DNA of 35,299 bases, from NCBI GenBank assembly GCA_007117865.1, contig SKFT01000070.1, positions 1 through 35,299 of the forward strand, read 5' to 3'. Below, in pieces: positions 1-9,443 of the stretch (position 1 is its first letter; the number at the start of each line of letters is the position of its first letter). The stretch comes from Puniceicoccaceae bacterium (GTDB lineage Bacteria > Verrucomicrobiota > Verrucomicrobiia > Opitutales > Coraliomargaritaceae). The position numbers and the translations under genes are program-made. The notes under the pieces were generated by a model that did not search any database, had not been told where the DNA came from, and saw nothing but the letters and a program-made list of their open reading frames with translations.

Positions 1-179
1 AACCGCTCATGCACCGTCATGCTATAACAATGATAATACGCCTCCCCCTGTATAAATATTCGCTTCATAGGAATACTAACATACCAGGTTTATAAATCAG
101 AAGTCAAGGGTGATGTTTCTTTAATTTGATGGGATTTTAATTGATTCTGAGGTTTATACCTTGTTAGGGTAAATTGTTT

Positions 180-1766
180 ATGAAGATTTTAATAGCTGAT
201 CCTATTGCTCCTGCTGGAGTAGCTTTTCTAAAGTCCCAGCCGGACTACGAAGTCGTCGAAGCCTATGGCTCAATGCCAGAGCAAATACTGAAGTTGGTCA
301 CCGATGTGCATGCGATTGCGGTGCGTTCAGAAACTCGGATTTCTGCCGAGGTTTTAGCTGCGGCTCGGCTACTCAAGGTTGTGGGTCGCGCTGGAGTCGG
401 GGTGGACAATATAGATATTGATGCTGCAACCGAGCGAGGAGTGATTGTTATGAATACTCCGGGGGGCAACACGCTTGCTACGGCGGAATTGACCTTTACA
501 CACATTTTATGTGGATTTCGTCCGATTGTTCAGGCATGCGCGGGGATGCGTGAGGGACGCTGGGACCGTAAGTCATATTCAGGTTCCGAGCTGAATGGTA
601 AGCGGCTTGCTATCCTTGGCATGGGGCGGATCGGCGCGGAAGTTGCCAAACGGGCACAGGCATTTGGTATGCGTGTAATGGCTTATGATCCCTACTTGAC
701 TGAAGCCAGAGCCGATGCCCTTGGGGTGGAAATGGTTGAGTTGGCCGAAGCCATCAGTTCAGCTGAAGTCATTTCTGTGCACATGCCTTTGACGGATGCG
801 ACACGGCATATGCTTAATGCCGATGCGTTTGCGCGCATGAAGGACGGCGTCCGTGTGTTTAATTGTGCACGGGGCGGAATTATCGATGAAACGGCTCTGG
901 CGGATGCGTTGAAAAGTGGCAAGGTAGCTGCAGCTGGTTTGGATGTCTACGAGGAGGAACCATTGGCCGCGGGCAGTCCTTTGCGTTCGCTTTCCAATCT
1001 TGTATTAACCCCGCATTTGGGAGCTTCGACAACGGAAGCACAGGAGAGTGTTGGTTTGGAAATAGCAGAACAGATCGCTGATGTTTTAAATGGTGGGATG
1101 GTTCGAAATGCAATTAATATGCCTTCTGTCGATACCAAAAGTCTCAAGCAACTTCAGCCCTATCTGGTTTTGGGTGAGCGTTTGGGTAGTTTCTTACAAC
1201 AGTTGGCGCCCGAATATGTGGAGCAATTACGAATCCGTTATTACGGTAAAATTGTCGATTTGGATGCCTTGCCATTAACCCGTGCGATACAGCGCGGCTA
1301 CTTGAAGTTGATCTCCGAGCATGTCAATGATGTCAATGCGCCAAAGAAGCTAGCTGCGCTTGGGATTGAAGTCGAAGTGGTGAAAAGCAGCAGCCATGCT
1401 GAATACACTGAGTTGGTTGAGGCGCAGGTTGTTTGTCGCGGCGGCAAAACCCGCACTATCGGTGGGACCTTATTTGGCAAGAACCAGGTGCCACGCATTG
1501 TTACCATTGATGACAATGGCGTGGAGGTGAATCCGCGCGGCACATTGTTGGTCTTGAAGAATAAGAACGTTCCAGGTATCGTTGGCTTCATTGGCACTAC
1601 TTTAGGTGATGACAATGTGAATATCGCAAATATGTCTCTTAGCCTGGACCGCGGCCAGGGCTTTGCTGTGAGTGTTTTTGAATTGGATAGCGCACCCAGT
1701 GAGGCTGCTTCCAATAAAATAACTTCGCATCCTGCGATTGAAAAATTCCGCATTATTCAATTATAA
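180..1766 (+). CDS. serA: D-3-phosphoglycerate dehydrogenase (long form with C-terminal ACT domain)
   Basis: Protein shows the NAD-binding GMGRIGAEVAKRA motif, catalytic region NCARGGIIDE, HLGASTTEAQ and a C-terminal ACT-like segment (NVPGIVGFIGTTLGDDNVNIANMSL). ATG at 180 is preferred over the TTG at 174 used in the ORF track. Confidence 0.96.
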   Translation: MKILIADPIAPAGVAFLKSQPDYEVVEAYGSMPEQILKLVTDVHAIAVRSETRISAEVLAAARLLKVVGRAGVGVDNIDIDAATERGVIVMNTPGGNTLATAELTFTHILCGFRPIVQACAGMREGRWDRKSYSGSELNGKRLAILGMGRIGAEVAKRAQAFGMRVMAYDPYLTEARADALGVEMVELAEAISSAEVISVHMPLTDATRHMLNADAFARMKDGVRVFNCARGGIIDETALADALKSGKVAAAGLDVYEEEPLAAGSPLRSLSNLVLTPHLGASTTEAQESVGLEIAEQIADVLNGGMVRNAINMPSVDTKSLKQLQPYLVLGERLGSFLQQLAPEYVEQLRIRYYGKIVDLDALPLTRAIQRGYLKLISEHVNDVNAPKKLAALGIEVEVVKSSSHAEYTELVEAQVVCRGGKTRTIGGTLFGKNQVPRIVTIDDNGVEVNPRGTLLVLKNKNVPGIVGFIGTTLGDDNVNIANMSLSLDRGQGFAVSVFELDSAPSEAASNKITSHPAIEKFRIIQL

Positions 1767-1837
1767 AGGATTAGGCGGGTTGATGTTTTGAGGATGGGAA
1801 TGAAAGGCAACAGAATGATGAGTGAGGGTGCTGTGTT

Positions 1838-2491
1838 ATGATGCTACCTTCCCTTGCTTGGATTGCCGTTGCGGTGATCGTTGGTTATGTTCTAGGTTCG
1901 ATCTCTTTTGCCGTTTTGGTGTCGCGCGCGCGCGGAGTGGATATCTTTGCAGTGGGCTCTGGTAATCCTGGAGCAACCAATGTAAAGCGTACTCTGGGAG
2001 CTGGACCTGGTAATTGGGTTTTTGTGCTTGATGCATGCAAGGGAGTTTTTGCTGCGGGTTGGCCGCTTTTGCTGGCTTTGGATGCTGCCGTTCCACTTGG
2101 GCTTTGGGGCTTGGGTGGGGCAATTTTGGGACATAGTTTTTCTGTCTTTTTGGGTTTTCGTGGTGGCAAGGGTGTTGCCACTACCATGGGGGGGATTTTA
2201 GTGCTGATGCCATCGGTTCTTTTAATCAGTTTGGTTGTTTGGTTGCTTTTGTACTATGCTTCGCGGGTTGTTGCGGTTGCATCGATAGGCTTTGGGATTG
2301 CTTTACCAATTGCTGCTATGATGACGGCACAACCTTTAAGCTTGCGGCTATTTGCCGCAGCTCTTGCGATGTTATTGGTTATACGTCATCGTTCCAACAT
2401 CATTCGATTATTTCGCGGTGAAGAGCATGGCTTTGGAAAAAAGCCGAGCATTAAACAGGATTCAAACGAGTCTAACGGCAAGAATTTTTAA
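1838..2491 (+). CDS. plsY: Acyl-phosphate glycerol-3-phosphate acyltransferase PlsY
   Basis: Membrane protein with YVLGSISFAVL, GSGNPGATNVKRTLG and GFRGGKGVATTMG motifs of the PlsY family. Confidence 0.95.
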   Translation: MMLPSLAWIAVAVIVGYVLGSISFAVLVSRARGVDIFAVGSGNPGATNVKRTLGAGPGNWVFVLDACKGVFAAGWPLLLALDAAVPLGLWGLGGAILGHSFSVFLGFRGGKGVATTMGGILVLMPSVLLISLVVWLLLYYASRVVAVASIGFGIALPIAAMMTAQPLSLRLFAAALAMLLVIRHRSNIIRLFRGEEHGFGKKPSIKQDSNESNGKNF

Positions 2492-2493
2492 AA

Positions 2494-3837
2494 ATGAAAA
2501 CAACGCATCAGCGAACCGTAAGAATTGGACTATTGGGATTTGGCACCGTTGGTCAAGGTGTGTGGAAGCATATCGAGCGCAATCGCAGGGCTCTCGAATT
2601 GCGACTGGGGGCGAGTCTTGAAATTGTGCGAATCGCTGTGCGTGATTCTGGTCGCAAGCGTGAGGTCGAGGTGCCATCAGGAATTATCACGACGGACACC
2701 ATTGCCGTAGCCGAGGATCCGAGCCTTGATATTGTCTGCGAGTTGATGGGGGGGACCCGGGAGGCATTGGATTTGACCGAGCGCGTGCTTAGGCGCGGTA
2801 AAATTGTGGTTACCGCCAACAAAGCTCTGATATGTGAACATGGTGATCGGCTTTTTACCTTAGCGCGCCAAGCTGGCGGGCATTATTTCTATGAGGCCAG
2901 TGTCGCTGGCGGCATTCCGGTTATAAAAACCTTACGCGAGGCATTGGTAGCCAATCGTTTTAGTCGTATTTACGGAATTCTAAATGGAACCTCGAACTAC
3001 ATTTTAACAAGGATGGAGAAGGAAGGATTGGAGTTTTCGACAACGCTTGCAGATGCGCGTGCGCTTGGCTATGTCGAAGCTGATGAGGCACTAGATTTGG
3101 ATGGTATCGATGCTGCCCACAAAGCAGTGATTCTTGCTTTCCTTGCGCATGGACGCTGGGTCTCCTTGGATGACATCATAGTTGAGGGGATTCGGGATGT
3201 CACTGCTGAGGATATTTTAAGTGCCCGCAATCTGGGTTATCGCATTAAATTATTGGCTATTATTTCGCGTGATTTTCAAAACGAGCGTTTGGTCGTTCGT
3301 GTACATCCCGCACTTTTGCCTTCCAATGGTATCATTGCCGGGGTGGATGGTGTCTACAACGGAGTGAGCATTACTGGGGATGTGGTTGGCACGACTGTAT
3401 TAATTGGCCGGGGGGCAGGGCAGGATGCTACTTCGAGTTCGGTGATCAGTGATATTGCCGATGCGGTTTTCATGCTACAGGGAGCACCAGCGCCGGTAAT
3501 CTCAGAAGAAGATGATGGCGTGTATCGTGAGCTGGCGGAGGGACTGTCATTGGGAGGACCCGAAGATATCAAGGCACAATACTACCTACGACTGCATGTT
3601 GCTGATAAGCCGGGTGTATTGGCCAAGGTAGCTGGTGTTTTGGCGGATTTTGCGGTTAGTATTGCAACGGTTGATCAGCGCGCGCATTTGCTTGAGGGCA
3701 CTGCATCGCTCATTTTGACGACTCATGAAACTGACGAAAAAGCAATGGAGCAAGCCTTGGGTTCATTGGCGGCAATGTCGGACTTGCTGCAAGACAAGCC
3801 TGTTCGCTTTAGGGTATTTGATCCAGGAGAAGGGTAA
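2494..3837 (+). CDS. hom: Homoserine dehydrogenase (with C-terminal ACT domain)
   Basis: N-terminal GLLGFGTVGQGV Rossmann motif, KALICEHG, ASVAGGIPVIKTLREAL, GILNGTSNYILTRM, ALDLDGIDAAHKAVILA; C-terminal ACT (LRLHVADKPGVLAKVAGVLADFAVSIATVDQ). Confidence 0.97.
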   Translation: MKTTHQRTVRIGLLGFGTVGQGVWKHIERNRRALELRLGASLEIVRIAVRDSGRKREVEVPSGIITTDTIAVAEDPSLDIVCELMGGTREALDLTERVLRRGKIVVTANKALICEHGDRLFTLARQAGGHYFYEASVAGGIPVIKTLREALVANRFSRIYGILNGTSNYILTRMEKEGLEFSTTLADARALGYVEADEALDLDGIDAAHKAVILAFLAHGRWVSLDDIIVEGIRDVTAEDILSARNLGYRIKLLAIISRDFQNERLVVRVHPALLPSNGIIAGVDGVYNGVSITGDVVGTTVLIGRGAGQDATSSSVISDIADAVFMLQGAPAPVISEEDDGVYRELAEGLSLGGPEDIKAQYYLRLHVADKPGVLAKVAGVLADFAVSIATVDQRAHLLEGTASLILTTHETDEKAMEQALGSLAAMSDLLQDKPVRFRVFDPGEG

Positions 3838-3925
3838 TCCTGTTGCTGTAATATTCATTTGATTTTTAAGTTACTTTTAATTTGCGATTGCCTAAGTCCA
3901 ACGGGTTGTAGAACTGGATTTGCTA

Positions 3926-5011
3926 GTGAATATTGGTTTATTTGATTTTGAACTGCCGGCGGAGTTGATCGCCCAGGAACCTGCCAGACGACGTGAGGAC
4001 AGTCGGATGATGGTGGTCAATCGCGCCAAGCGCAGTGTGAGTCATCATTATTTCAGTGAGATAGTGCATTTACTCCCCACGCGAAGCCGTTTGATACGCA
4101 ATAATGCCACCGTTTTAAAAGCTCGTATTTATGGAACCCGCTCAAATGGCAGCTCAATGGAGTGTCTTCTGGTGCAAGCTGCCGATACGGACAATTCTTG
4201 GTGGTGTATGCTGCGTCCCGGTAAAAAGTTGGCTCGCGATGGCCGCTTTTGGTTACCCGATGGTTCACAGGCTCGCGTGCTGGATCGTGATGATGAGGGT
4301 CATTATCGCGTGAATTTTGATCTGGCTGAAGGCGTTTCTGTCCAGCAAATAATTGATAAACATGGCGTTATGCCATTACCCCCCTATATTCGCCGTTCGC
4401 AACACGATCCGCGCAGTAAAATGGATTCCGAACGTTACCAAACTTGCTATGCCGACCCACTGCGAGCTGTTGCAGCGGCGGCACCCACAGCGGGATTGCA
4501 CTTTAGCAATGAAATACTAAAGCAGTTGCGTGCCAGTGGGCAAAGACTCTATGATTGTACTCTCCATGTTGGTTTTGGTACTTTTAAGCCGATTCAGACT
4601 GAGTCAGTCGAAGCTCACCGCATCCATCGCGAGCGTTATGAGCTCGAGCGGAGTGTATTCTCCGAATTGCGCGAGGCGGAAGGGGGCTTGCGCTTAGCCA
4701 TAGGCACGACTGTGGTGCGGACTTTGGAAGATGCCGCGCGCCGTTTTAGGGATTTGCCTATGGACGGCAAAGCAGAGGGGACCATCAGCGCTGAAGCGGA
4801 TATTTATCTTTATCCTCCCGCAGAATTTTTGATGGTGGATGCACTGTTAACAAATTTCCATCTACCGCGCTCCACACTGCTTTGTTTGGTAGCAGCATTT
4901 CTTGCTCCCGGTGAAAGCGGAGGTGTGGATTTTTTGCTTGAGCTTTATGCGGAAGCTATTCGCGAGCGCTACCGGTTTTTCAGTTATGGAGACTGTATGC
5001 TGATTCTTTGA
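3926..5011 (+). CDS. queA: S-adenosylmethionine:tRNA ribosyltransferase-isomerase
   Basis: FDFELPAELIAQEPARRREDSRMMVV N-terminus, PLPPYI, ERYQTCYA, AAPTAGLHFS, LHVGFGTFKPI, TNFHLPRSTLL motifs. GTG at 3926 is the likely start (ORF track uses TTG at 3920). Confidence 0.96.
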   Translation: MNIGLFDFELPAELIAQEPARRREDSRMMVVNRAKRSVSHHYFSEIVHLLPTRSRLIRNNATVLKARIYGTRSNGSSMECLLVQAADTDNSWWCMLRPGKKLARDGRFWLPDGSQARVLDRDDEGHYRVNFDLAEGVSVQQIIDKHGVMPLPPYIRRSQHDPRSKMDSERYQTCYADPLRAVAAAAPTAGLHFSNEILKQLRASGQRLYDCTLHVGFGTFKPIQTESVEAHRIHRERYELERSVFSELREAEGGLRLAIGTTVVRTLEDAARRFRDLPMDGKAEGTISAEADIYLYPPAEFLMVDALLTNFHLPRSTLLCLVAAFLAPGESGGVDFLLELYAEAIRERYRFFSYGDCMLIL

Positions 5012-5079
5012 GTCGATTTCAGTCTTATTTTTTACTTCCATTGAACCATATATTAAGGGATAAATTTTGAATTTGCGGC

Positions 5080-5104
5080 AGTTTATTGCTGACGGGAATA
5101 AACT
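5080..5104. promoter_or_regulatory. Perfect inverted repeat just upstream of the ECF sigma gene
   Basis: AGTTTATT (5080-5087) - GCTGACGGG - AATAAACT (5097-5104), ending 18 nt before ATG 5123. Confidence 0.5.
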
Positions 5105-5122
5105 TAGCGAATCGCGACTCAC

Positions 5123-5647
5123 ATGAAACGAGCACCTGATAGAAATCTTTTTAACGAAGTCGTGGAATTATATTACCAGCCACTATATCGCTTTGCTCTG
5201 AGCCTTTCCAAGCGGGAGGATCAGGCCAGTGATCTTACACAAGAGACCTTTCGCACATTTGCCCAACATGGTGGTGAGTTGCGCGACAAGGGTAAGGTGA
5301 AATCATGGCTTTTTACAACCCTTTATCGGGAGTTTCTTCGTCTATACAAGCGTTCCAAACGTTTGGATCATTATGAACCGGCTGTTCTGGAGGCGCAACT
5401 GGGAGGTAGTATTCAGTCCGATGCCCGTCGTAAGCATGATGCACACCTTGCGGTTGAAGCACTGGAATCTGTCGACGAAATTTTTCGTGCACCACTATCC
5501 CTCTTTTACATTGAAGATCTCACCTACAAGGAAATAGCTGATGTATTGGATCTCCCTATGGGGACTGTCATGTCCCGCTTGAGTCGGGGTAAAGCGCAGT
5601 TGCGTGACGCCTTTTTAAATTCTGCAAAGAACAACAGTGATGCCTAG
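5123..5647 (+). CDS. ECF-type RNA polymerase sigma-70 family factor
   Basis: Region 2 (YYQPLYRFALSLSKREDQASDLTQETFRTFAQH) and region 4 (APLSLFYIEDLTYKEIADVLDLPMGTVMSRLSRGKAQLRD). Confidence 0.93.
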   Translation: MKRAPDRNLFNEVVELYYQPLYRFALSLSKREDQASDLTQETFRTFAQHGGELRDKGKVKSWLFTTLYREFLRLYKRSKRLDHYEPAVLEAQLGGSIQSDARRKHDAHLAVEALESVDEIFRAPLSLFYIEDLTYKEIADVLDLPMGTVMSRLSRGKAQLRDAFLNSAKNNSDA

Positions 5648-5671
5648 GACTCACAGGTATAATAAGTTATT

Positions 5672-6475
5672 ATGAAAATCGAAGAAGCCATTGAATTATT
5701 GGATACCCCCATTGGGGACTGTGACGCTGAATTGCGTGCCCAAGCTGATCGAATCGTTAAGGAAGAACCCGTTGCTTTGGCTGAGTTGGACCGTCGCCAC
5801 AAAGTGGATTTTAGGATACGAGGTGCATTTGCGTCGATTGCTGTGCCAGCCGATCTGAAGACGAATTGCCTGTCTGTTTATGATCGCTTGGTCGATTCGG
5901 CTGGGAAAACAGCTGACAACAACCGAAATTTCTTGATTCGCCCGTGGATGTATGCGGCCGCTGCTGCAATAGCGATAATGTTGCTGATACAGGTAACTTC
6001 GCCTGATTTCGACCAAGACACTCGCAGTGCTTCCAGTATAGTGCCTGGGGTTTCGCACGCAGGTGTAGGGAATTTGCTAAATGATTTAGGCCGTCAGTTT
6101 GGTTCCTTTGGAAATTACCACCATCAACCCGGGGGAATTGCTGAGGCGGCTTCCTTCTTTGAGAACAAAAATGCACCTGTCAGCAATTTTTTAACTGCTA
6201 ATTTTTTCGATATTGTGCCGGATGGTTGCCGGATTTTGGATATTCAAGGCTACCGCGTGAGCATGGTTTGCTTGCGTACCGAACCATTTATGCATCTTTT
6301 TATTGTGCCCAAAGAAGCGCTCGGTGGCGAGGCATTAACCCGTCCGATTGAGTCCGAAGTCAATGCGGTCTCATTTCTTGCCTGGACCGATGGAGATCAG
6401 CTTTTAATATTGGCTACCCGTTCCGGTACTTGCGAAGATCTGCGCCGTCATGCTGCTTTTGCATCCGTTCAATAA
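5672..6475 (+). CDS. Putative membrane anti-sigma factor / regulator paired with the ECF sigma factor
   Basis: Starts 24 nt downstream of the ECF sigma gene, same strand; about 90-aa N-terminal domain, one TM segment (PWMYAAAAAIAIMLLIQV), C-terminal domain predicted extracytoplasmic. No recognised anti-sigma zinc-finger motif, so the function is inferred from position and topology. Confidence 0.6.
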   Translation: MKIEEAIELLDTPIGDCDAELRAQADRIVKEEPVALAELDRRHKVDFRIRGAFASIAVPADLKTNCLSVYDRLVDSAGKTADNNRNFLIRPWMYAAAAAIAIMLLIQVTSPDFDQDTRSASSIVPGVSHAGVGNLLNDLGRQFGSFGNYHHQPGGIAEAASFFENKNAPVSNFLTANFFDIVPDGCRILDIQGYRVSMVCLRTEPFMHLFIVPKEALGGEALTRPIESEVNAVSFLAWTDGDQLLILATRSGTCEDLRRHAAFASVQ

Positions 6476-6590
6476 TTTCACTGAAATATCATTTTTTTTG
6501 GAACTACCTGACCTAACATCTGTCATAGTATGTAACAAAATCATGTTTTTTGTTAGGGTTATTAGGTTAGTTGAGTAGTAGTTAAGGGTA

Positions 6591-6638
6591 GTGGGCCTGC
6601 AGGTGGTAACATTTGCAGGTCCACTTTTTTGTATTTTT
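6591..6638 (+). terminator. Rho-independent-type terminator downstream of the sigma/anti-sigma pair
   Basis: Stem GTGGGCCTGCA (6591-6601) / TGCAGGTCCAC (6614-6624), 11 bp with one G-U wobble, followed directly by TTTTTTGTATTTTT. Confidence 0.8.
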
Positions 6639-6654
6639 ACCTATTACCCACTAC

Positions 6655-7620
6655 ATGCTGGACAACTTCGTGGGCTTGCAGAGCATAGGTGGAATGCAAC
6701 AGAAGCGTTTTTTAAAACAGCAATTAGCGACTCGTCTGAAGTGGCAGGATATGGATCTGGACTACTTGCGTCAGTTAGTTAGTCTGGGCAAAATTGAAGA
6801 TTTGGCTGGCGCCGGATTGGCTACTCGTCCCGAACATTTAGGAGATGTAACCTCGATGTTGATGCCAGAAGCAGGCAATGGCTGCGCAGCGATTGTGGCC
6901 CGTGTTGAAGGGATTGTTTGCGGTATGCCCTTGATCGCAATGGTTTTAGCGGCATATGGCGATGAGTTTGAGGTTAAATGTGCCGTTGAAGATGGAATGC
7001 CTATGGAGCCTGGCTTAACCTTGGCGACTATACATGGTCCCGCTATTGGTTTACTGCAGGCGGAGCGGGTAATGTTGAATTTTCTGCAGCATCTCTCTGG
7101 CATTGCCAGTGAAACTCGACTTTATGTGAACGTGCTAAAAGCTAGTGATACTTGTTTACTGGACACGCGCAAGACGACACCTGGATACCGCGTTTTGGAA
7201 AAATATGCAGTGGCATGCGGCGGAGGCTATAATCACCGCATAGGATTGTTTGATCGCATAATGTTAAAAGACAATCACTTGCGGGTCGCTGGATGTGCAG
7301 CGGGCGAGGCCTTGACTGAAGCGGTTCGCGCTGCGCGATCGGTTGCAGAAACAATACCTGTTGAAGTGGAAATTGATACTCTTGCGCAATTGGAGCCAGT
7401 TCTGGTAGCAGGAGCGGATGTGGTGTTACTGGATAATTTTACGACTTTCGATATGTCGGCAGCGGTAGAGCAAAATTCCGGACGTGCTTACTTGGAAGCC
7501 AGTGGTGGCATTACTTTGGAGCGTTTGCCTGAGTTGGCATTGATTGGTCTCGATTTTCTTTCCACTGGTGCTTTGGTACATCAAAGTCGGTGGTGTGATA
7601 TTGGATTGGACTGGTTATGA
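6655..7620 (+). CDS. nadC: Nicotinate-nucleotide pyrophosphorylase (quinolinate phosphoribosyltransferase)
   Basis: LNFLQHLSGIAS, CLLDTRKTTPGYRVLEKYAVACGGGYNHRIGLFDRIMLKDNHL, LEASGGITLERL motifs. The ORF-track TTG start at 6613 lies inside the terminator stem, so ATG 6655 or 6694 is more likely. Confidence 0.95.
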   Translation: MLDNFVGLQSIGGMQQKRFLKQQLATRLKWQDMDLDYLRQLVSLGKIEDLAGAGLATRPEHLGDVTSMLMPEAGNGCAAIVARVEGIVCGMPLIAMVLAAYGDEFEVKCAVEDGMPMEPGLTLATIHGPAIGLLQAERVMLNFLQHLSGIASETRLYVNVLKASDTCLLDTRKTTPGYRVLEKYAVACGGGYNHRIGLFDRIMLKDNHLRVAGCAAGEALTEAVRAARSVAETIPVEVEIDTLAQLEPVLVAGADVVLLDNFTTFDMSAAVEQNSGRAYLEASGGITLERLPELALIGLDFLSTGALVHQSRWCDIGLDWL

Positions 7621-8633
7621 ATGGGGAATTTATAAATAACCCTGATGCGCGTTTGTTGGGAGCTTTTCTGGAGGCGGGAGATAGCTTTGTCTCGGGAAAC
7701 GATTTGGCCCATTTACTGGGTATCAGTAGACCGGCAGTGTGGGCTCGCCTAAAGCGCTTGGAATCAGCCGGTTTCAAATTTGAAGCGGTGCGCAACAGAG
7801 GGCATCGTTTGCAGCAGCAGCCAGTTTCCCTGCATCCGGCATTGTTGGATTGGTGGGCGCATGTCAAAGGGATGTCATTACCATTTCTCTTTTTCCCGTC
7901 GATTGATAGCACTAATACTGAAGCGGAGCGGCAGTTTCAGGATGGAAGAAAGGCCCCTTTTGTTATCGTCTCCAGTCAACAAACAGCCGGTAGGGGCAGG
8001 CGGGGACGCACCTGGATTAGCGAGTCAGCAGATAATCTTTACCTTACCTTGGCACTGGAACCACATTTGTCGCCACGAGTTCTTAGTGGCTTCACATTGT
8101 GGGCGGGAATTCACCTGGCTCGGGGTTTAAACTCCATTTTTGTGACTGAAGTCAAAAATGGTAAAGACGGTGCTATTGGTTTAAAGTGGCCGAATGATCT
8201 TGAGAGCAGTGGACGCAAGCTTGGAGGGTTGTTAACAGAGGCCAAATCGGATTCCGATGGGATTCGCCAATTGATTGTCGGTTTTGGTTTAAATGTAGGG
8301 AAGCGGCCGCAGTTGGAGCGTGGGATAGCGCTTGCCGAAATCACCTCAGACATAACGATTGGTTTAAGTAGGCTGGCAGTTGATTGTGCCAGCTGGCTGG
8401 TGGAGGCCTATGATGCGATCATGAATGGAAAGGATGCAAATGGTTTAGCTTTGCCTGAGGCTTATGCACAATTGGATAGTTTAAATGGAAAAATCGTACA
8501 GGCCTACCGCAACCGTGAAAAAATTACTGGAGTAGCGGTTGGAGTGGATGCATCGGGTGCCCTGTTGTTGCAACAAGACGATGGCGATCGGCTTGCTGTC
8601 GATGCTGGAGAGGTAACCTTGCAGGCGGAGTGA
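7617..8633 (+). CDS. birA: Biotin operon repressor / biotin--[acetyl-CoA-carboxylase] ligase
   Basis: N-terminal HTH (ISRPAVWARLKRLESAGF) plus ligase motifs (SSQQTAGRGRRGRTW, GLKWPNDL, KLGGLLTEA). ATGA overlap with nadC. Confidence 0.94.
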   Translation: MNGEFINNPDARLLGAFLEAGDSFVSGNDLAHLLGISRPAVWARLKRLESAGFKFEAVRNRGHRLQQQPVSLHPALLDWWAHVKGMSLPFLFFPSIDSTNTEAERQFQDGRKAPFVIVSSQQTAGRGRRGRTWISESADNLYLTLALEPHLSPRVLSGFTLWAGIHLARGLNSIFVTEVKNGKDGAIGLKWPNDLESSGRKLGGLLTEAKSDSDGIRQLIVGFGLNVGKRPQLERGIALAEITSDITIGLSRLAVDCASWLVEAYDAIMNGKDANGLALPEAYAQLDSLNGKIVQAYRNREKITGVAVGVDASGALLLQQDDGDRLAVDAGEVTLQAE

Positions 8634-8639
8634 TCAGTA

Positions 8640-9443
8640 ATGAGTCATCAATCCTTAAATGTTTTTGCAGTCGATGTTGGTAACACGCATTGTCACTATG
8701 GGTTACTGCGTGGTGATACCATTTTGGCTACAGGCCGATGTGCGACGGCTGAGTTGAATCCAGGGAAAAATCCATTTCGTCACTGGATTGAGCATCATGC
8801 CAACAAGGTCGATTCATTATATGATGCTGCCTATTGCTCGGTGGTCCCTGCCGTGAATGGTTGTATCGAGCAGGCTTTGTCGGAATTGGGCTTAACTTGT
8901 TTTCATTTACAATCCAATAGCTGTCCCGGCTTGCGTATTGCGTATCCGAAGCCACAGGAAATTGGCGAAGACCGATTGGCCAATGCTTTGGCTGCCGATG
9001 CACTTTATGGTGCACCGGTAGTGGTAATAGATATGGGCACTGCGGTTACTTTTGATATTGTTACCCGACGCGGGGGGTATGAAGGAGGGATTATAGCACC
9101 TGGAATTGCGCTGATGACGCGTTACCTGCATGAGCAAACGGCGTTATTGCCGCAGTTACGTGCGGAAGAACTTGTAGAAGTGCCCGGCGGAATTGGCCAA
9201 TCAACGATAGATGCGATGCGATTGGGTTGCAGTGTTGGTTTCTCCGGAATGCTGGCGGCCTTATTGGAGAGGGTCGAGAGTGAGCTTGCTCGACGCAATG
9301 AGTCGCCAGTTCAGGTTATCTCAACAGGAGGAACTATGGCTTTTCTGAGTCGCGACTGGATGCGGCGTATGGAGTTTGTGGCTGACCTCACCCTTCGTGG
9401 TTTGGCAATCGCAGTTATGCGTAGTCACGATGAGCGCGATTGA
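8640..9443 (+). CDS. coaX: Type III pantothenate kinase
   Basis: AVDVGNTHCHYGL, EIGEDRLANALAA, VVIDMGTAVTFDIV, YEGGIIAPGIALM motifs of the CoaX family. Confidence 0.94.
   Translation: MSHQSLNVFAVDVGNTHCHYGLLRGDTILATGRCATAELNPGKNPFRHWIEHHANKVDSLYDAAYCSVVPAVNGCIEQALSELGLTCFHLQSNSCPGLRIAYPKPQEIGEDRLANALAADALYGAPVVVIDMGTAVTFDIVTRRGGYEGGIIAPGIALMTRYLHEQTALLPQLRAEELVEVPGGIGQSTIDAMRLGCSVGFSGMLAALLERVESELARRNESPVQVISTGGTMAFLSRDWMRRMEFVADLTLRGLAIAVMRSHDERD

Noticed and set aside
1-179. Possible promoter or leader attenuator upstream of serA
   Set aside because: AT-rich and plausible, but no well-spaced -35/-10 pair and no stable terminator-like stem found.
1836-2187. Several 80-100 aa minus-strand ORFs opposite plsY
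   Set aside because: Proline/lysine-rich antisense translations of a membrane protein gene; shadow ORFs.
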